A DNA stretch of 58,729 bases from Nemertoderma westbladi (taxonomy: Eukaryota > Xenacoelomorpha > Nemertodermatida > Nemertodermatidae), in assembly GCA_032718475.1 (NCBI GenBank), contig JAUCBJ010004556.1, forward strand, positions 1 to 58,729. Reading direction: 5' to 3'. This document shows positions 54,609-58,729 of this stretch, one piece after another (position 1 is the first letter of the stretch; each line of letters starts with the position of its first letter). The notes beneath the pieces are model-generated. The model searched no databases and was not told the DNA's origin. It saw only the letters and a program-made list of their open reading frames with translations. The position numbers and the translations under genes are program-made.

Positions 54609-56297
54609 TTCTGATGTCTGATCTAGGGTAACTGTTCAAGAAAGGAAATGTTACCGCTGTGCGAGAAATAAAAATAATGCTCATTTCCTTTAATGTTCAG
54701 AGGCGTGCCGCGGGGGTGGGAATGGGAGGGGGGGGGGGTGGGAGTGACGCAAGTACTGTCTAATAAGTAGCTAATTAATAACTCGTGTCGGCAAATTAAC
54801 TATGCGAATTTATCCATCCATTTATGTTTAAATGACCAGGTTATACAATATAATGGCATGTTGTTATTCTAATGAAATCCATAATCCATAGGATAGAACT
54901 GGTAAAAAATTATAGTTTAATTTTGGCTCCGAATCAGTTGAAATTTGAGTTAAATGTTTTTCATTTGAAAATAGGTTCAAATTTGTTGGGATCGTATTTG
55001 TAGGTCGAAACGTAGGCTACGCATAGCGCTGGTCCAACCCAATTAGCAATAGGTATCCCGTTGAATAAAAAACACCTTATATCAGTAACTTTAGTTTAGT
55101 TGTAATTTATTACAAATGATTAGATTTTTATGATGTTTTTATTGTTTTTTTTAGTGTTTTTAAGTGCTTTTTTAAGTTTTTTAGTGCTTTTAATGTTTTT
55201 ATGTTTAATAATATAATTTTAATTGTTAATAACTACAAATGAATTTTATATTGAGCAAATTTGAACTATACAGTATTATTCTGTTGGTAAATATTAATTT
55301 ATTTATCATATTTAATTATGTTAAATATATTATGTTAATTTGTAAAATGTTCTGGAACTTTATCTACTGCACACAAAATGTCAAATATTTTGTTTGTAAC
55401 TATAGGCGAGTCAATCTAGCCAAAAATGGGATCAACCCGTAACTAATTCGCAATTCATCCAAACCAATTTTTTTATTCTATATTACCTTGTTAATACTAA
55501 AAAAAGTCTATAGAAATATATTATGCGGATCACTTTCAATTTCCAGTTTCATTCCTTAGCAACATGGATTTACATAGCAACAAGGCAACTATTGGTAGGG
55601 TTTTCTCCAAACTTGGTGTAGACAAACTTTAGTCCAATGACTATCGATTGACTGAACTATGCACCACTACATACATAGGCCTACTCATACATAGCAATTT
55701 AGTTTCCGGATCAACCTTTCAACGAGAATTGTATTTGAATTTGTAATTGGCTGGTACAAAATGGGAAGCTTTTTAACCCTACTTCTCTACAAAATGGGGG
55801 GGGGGGGGGGGGGGGTATGTAACGACTCCAAAAACCCTCATTACCAAAAAACACCCAGCCATATAATAAACTATTGAGATTTTTGTAAAAGCTTTTGCGG
55901 CAAAAATGTGTCTTTTTCGCAATACGCGAACTACTCTAAACGCAACAATATCTCAAGGAAGTTGAGAACATATAGACTTACGCCCTGTTGCGTTTAGTTT
56001 TGGTATAGAGTTCTGATGACGAAATCACGCAAAACACTGGTCACTAGTTTCTTTGTCTCCGTAGCTCCTATGTTATCTAAACGTCCAATCAACGTAATTT
56101 TCACTTTCTTAGCCACACAGTAGACATAATTCCTTAGTTACATACAGCTGACATGAATTCCTGGCCTTTGATTGGAGTTTTAGCATAATTCAATGGATTT
56201 CTGTGAATTTCCAGGAATCATCTTTGTTTACATACTTAAGTATGTTGAATCCCGAAATCCTTCATTCTGCTAGTATTCTGCGCGAGGACCAACAGTG
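54609..56297. other. no gene recognised; poly-G runs at 54728 and 55796-55815
   Basis: AT-rich sequence with G tracts and a Thr/Phe-poor low-complexity TTTTAGTGTTTT stretch at 55130-55210. A fragment near 54990-55030 (GGTCGAAACGTAGGCTACG) recalls the ribozyme 3' core but lacks the CTGATGA part. No gene was seen. Confidence 0.45.
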
Positions 56298-56306
56298 GTG
56301 TGAATT

Positions 56307-57366
56307 GGTGTGCGGACACTTCCCCCCCGGACAGTTCCCCCCCGTTCAAGTAGGACACTTCCCCCCCGGAAACTTGCCCCCCAGACACTCCCCCCCCCAC
56401 CCCCCGACTGTTCTTAACTTCGCACATTCGTATTTTTCAATTTGTAAGGTAAACGGACCGCTTGTATCCAGACAAGTTGTATCCAATTTTCCTTTCGTAG
56501 CTCAGGAAGTGATCTTTTGCATCCCGATTTTACATTTTGTATCGAAGTTTTATATATAGATTTTATCAATGCAATTACATTGTATTGTTTGCTAATCTTT
56601 AAACAATTAATTAGATGACCTATAAATTCCATCCCCCGCCGAATGATATACTGTTTTTATTAACTATAGAATTATAATAATTAATTGATTATTTATAGGT
56701 ATTATTAGTCTTCTTCAAATTGTAGCAGAATATTATTATTGCAATCAAAACTATACATCTCCAGGGTAAAATCGACATGCATCGACCTGTATTCTGTGTT
56801 CAGCATTACATATTTATACTGTAAATTAATTAAATTTCCTGGTTACTTGCAATATTTTTAATTGGATTTTGTTGAATTATATAATATTGTAGTAATTTAT
56901 ATATTAATTTGGTTAACATTCAATACAGCTCCTACTTTAGGCTTAGTCAATTTATTATCTGATGTTATAAACATGAATTGATTATTTCAAAACGGTCTTA
57001 AAGTCTTTCACCACGGGCACGGGCACACAGGGAATGTCGGGGTTTGGGGACGGCGGCCCCTAACAAAATAAGCGGGGGTTTGGGGGCGGCAGTCCCCAAC
57101 AAAAGAAGCGGGGGATTGGGGGCGGGAGCCCCTAATTAAAAGAAAAACAAACAAAATTTGACTATACAGTAAAAATGTTTCTTTTATAATTTTGAAAAAA
57201 CTTGACTAGATACAACTTCTCCTGTAACCATCTTTAACTTTTGTTAATTGCTTTGGTGCACCCAGATTAATTTTAACACTTTAACTGGGGGGGGGGGGGT
57301 GTCCTACTTGGGCGGGGGGGAAGTGTCCGGGGGGGGGACTGTCCGGGGGGGAAGTGTCCTAGATCC
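56307..57366. mobile_element. 1.06 kb foldback element with G/C-run terminal repeats
   Basis: The flanks share a perfect 9-bp direct repeat, GTGTGAATT (56298-56306 and 57367-57375). The left end has GGACACTTCCCCCCCGGACA motifs repeated, including CAAGTAGGACACTTCC. The right end has their inverted form (CCTACTTGGGCGG, GGAAGTGTCC). The interior is AT-rich, with a 57040-57135 threefold repeat around GCGGGGGTTTGGGG. No transposase was seen. The terminal G-runs could form G-quadruplexes. Confidence 0.85.
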
Positions 57367-57375
57367 GTGTGAATT

Positions 57376-58110
57376 ATCAAGCACAAATGAATTATCTCTA
57401 TGCACTCGGCACTCTTCACTCTGAACACTTGACATACTTCAAACATCTGACTGCTGATTAACTGCCGCCACCGCTGTTTTATACTATTTTGTACTGTTGT
57501 TCATTGTTGTTTGGTAACATATTTACTGGATGTTTATATTTGGAGAATACGTAAGAATAATCGATAATCCCAACTAACTTTCTTTATTATTGAGAGGTAA
57601 GCATAAGGGAAGCACTAGTAATGATTGGCTCAAATTACAGTGGTCTGTGTGATATTTATGCTATTTCATAACCCCAACATGAGCGAGCTAAATTTCTCCA
57701 TATACATGAACAAAATTGGTAACAGTCAGCAAATCAGCGTGTTTCCGTATTATTGTCAGTGAAGTGAGTGCTAGTGAATAATACCACATTCCTAAAGAAT
57801 GTAAATACAAACAATACAAACAATACAATCAAACAATCCGTTGTAATTATTGTAAGTCATAACTCTGTCTGTCTGGTACCACTTTCACGCCGATAGAATT
57901 CATTCTCCCAGACACGGTCTATAGGGGCTGTTGCGCTGTCAGTCAGAGAGGTAACAGCCCATGGGGTAAGGATTTACCCATAGGGCACTAACTATCAGAT
58001 AGTCTGATACCAACTGTCAGACAGTCTTTTTCAACTATCAGATAGATGATCGCCCAGTTACAAGTTCAGAAGTTGCCCTCAGTTGTATTTTTTAAACCCC
58101 AGAGTGTTGT
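57376..58110. other. no gene recognised
   Basis: At 57985-58045 several short self-complementary words recur (CTATCAGATAGTCTGATA, TGTCAGACAGTC). Nothing else was seen. Confidence 0.45.
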
Positions 58111-58510
58111 TGACGGAGTCTGTTACTTCCGAAATCATTGATCGTGGTGCCGGTGCCGGAATTCTGGCTTTGATTAAAAACACTGAACTGCTGAACGATG
58201 GCGGAATCTACGAAACCCGGCCGGATTCCTAATCCGAGGAGGCGACGGAGTCAATTAAACATAAACAATGAAACGATCGCGATGGACAATGTAGTCTATT
58301 CAATGTATCCAGAACGATACGATGGCGACGGAGTCTATTACAGTATTAAACACGCAACCAAAGCAATCAGATGATGGCGAAGTAATCTACAAAACAGAGA
58401 ACGACAGGGCAGCAGGGAGGTGGTGGAGTTTATTAAACCCAGTAAGATGGTGCATTGCGAAGTGATCGAGACGGATAACGGAGTCTATTACAGTAGTAAA
58501 CATGGAATGA
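58111..58510. repeat. degenerate repeats around GATGGCGACGGAGTCTATTA
   Basis: Seven or eight imperfect copies of a 30-60 bp theme with GATGGCGACGGAGTCTATTA and AAACA words are spread here with irregular spacing. A 62-codon frame at 58420-58608 overlaps the last copies and is unrecognised, so no gene is called. Confidence 0.5.
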
Positions 58511-58729
58511 AGGCGGTTGAATCTGTAGGCCTAAACCTAGAACAATGCGAACAAGGCTACTGTAGAGTTGGACTAGACTGGTTTGTGAGATTAACTTACC
58601 AATACTAACTCAATACAATTTGCTTTCTTCGAATTCCTAATAATATATTTTAATCTTAATAATAATTATTCAATATCATAGTATTAATGGCTGGTTATGT
58701 ACCGTATATAACAGTATTAATGGCATAGT

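Noticed and set aside
54990-55030. A fourth hammerhead ribozyme (GGTCGAAACGTAGGC)
   Set aside because: There is no CTGATGA core upstream, so the match is only to the 3' half.
56203-56559. 118-codon plus-strand ORF
   Set aside because: It crosses the boundary of the foldback element and its C-run repeats, so it is a composite of unrelated sequence.

Overview
The window looks like nuclear DNA of an invertebrate animal. It is AT-rich, it has spliced genes with GT-AG introns, and it carries animal-type transposons (an RTE-like LINE, a BEL/Pao retrotransposon, a tRNA-derived SINE). It also has an unusual load of minisatellites, long inverted repeats and poly-C/poly-G runs of about 20 bases or more. 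The short palindromes GTAGGCCTAC and ACCGGT recur throughout. The species and phylum cannot be fixed from sequence alone.

Two host genes are supported, both on the minus strand. (1) PSMA3 (20S proteasome alpha-7 subunit) is a single intronless ORF at 19049-19807. (2) An ENTREP/FAM189-like four-pass membrane protein gene is spread over six recognisable exons from 51287 down to 29222. All junctions agree in phase. The exons encode TM2 (51161-51287), TM3 plus a Cys-rich loop (38211-38375), TM4 (37531-37686), two PPxY motifs (35253-35402), a short linker (34532-34632), and a giant 4.8 kb last exon (29222-34058) that ends in a class I PDZ ligand. The first exon(s) with TM1 were not found and probably lie beyond the right edge. 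The 12.8 kb intron between TM2 and TM3 is a transposon graveyard.

Layout: 0-9 kb is a 22-bp minisatellite, a 3.2 kb long inverted-repeat element, a MITE, and 19-bp and 18-bp minisatellites. 9.2-12.9 kb is an RTE-like LINE with one intact endonuclease/reverse-transcriptase ORF. 13.2-16.5 kb holds two foldback elements whose arms are minisatellites. 17.2-17.7 kb is a fragment of a different LINE. 19-19.8 kb is PSMA3. 21.5-23.2 kb is a 27-bp minisatellite. 26-29.2 kb is a 29-bp minisatellite interrupted by a G/C-run foldback element, ending about 40 bp from the stop codon of the ENTREP-like gene. 29.2-51.3 kb is that gene, with a foldback element containing a MITE and two SINEs (39-40.5 kb), a decayed BEL/Pao element lacking protease and RT (41.5-44.8 kb), an unknown frameshifted ORF (45.6-46.2 kb), and a 5'-truncated LINE copy with an 11-bp target duplication (46.5-47.3 kb). 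52.4-53.3 kb is a 35-bp satellite. 54.2-54.6 kb is a SINE copy. 56.3-57.4 kb is another G/C-run foldback element.

The two most interesting signals are these. First, the SINE carries a complete-looking minimal type I hammerhead ribozyme core directly behind its tRNA-like promoter (intact in the 54.5 kb copy, damaged in the two 39.7-40.1 kb copies). Second, a set of foldback elements has arms built from short tandem repeats. Three of them are flanked by 8-9 bp direct repeats, which suggests a Mutator/FB-like mobilisation route that spreads minisatellites in inverted pairs.
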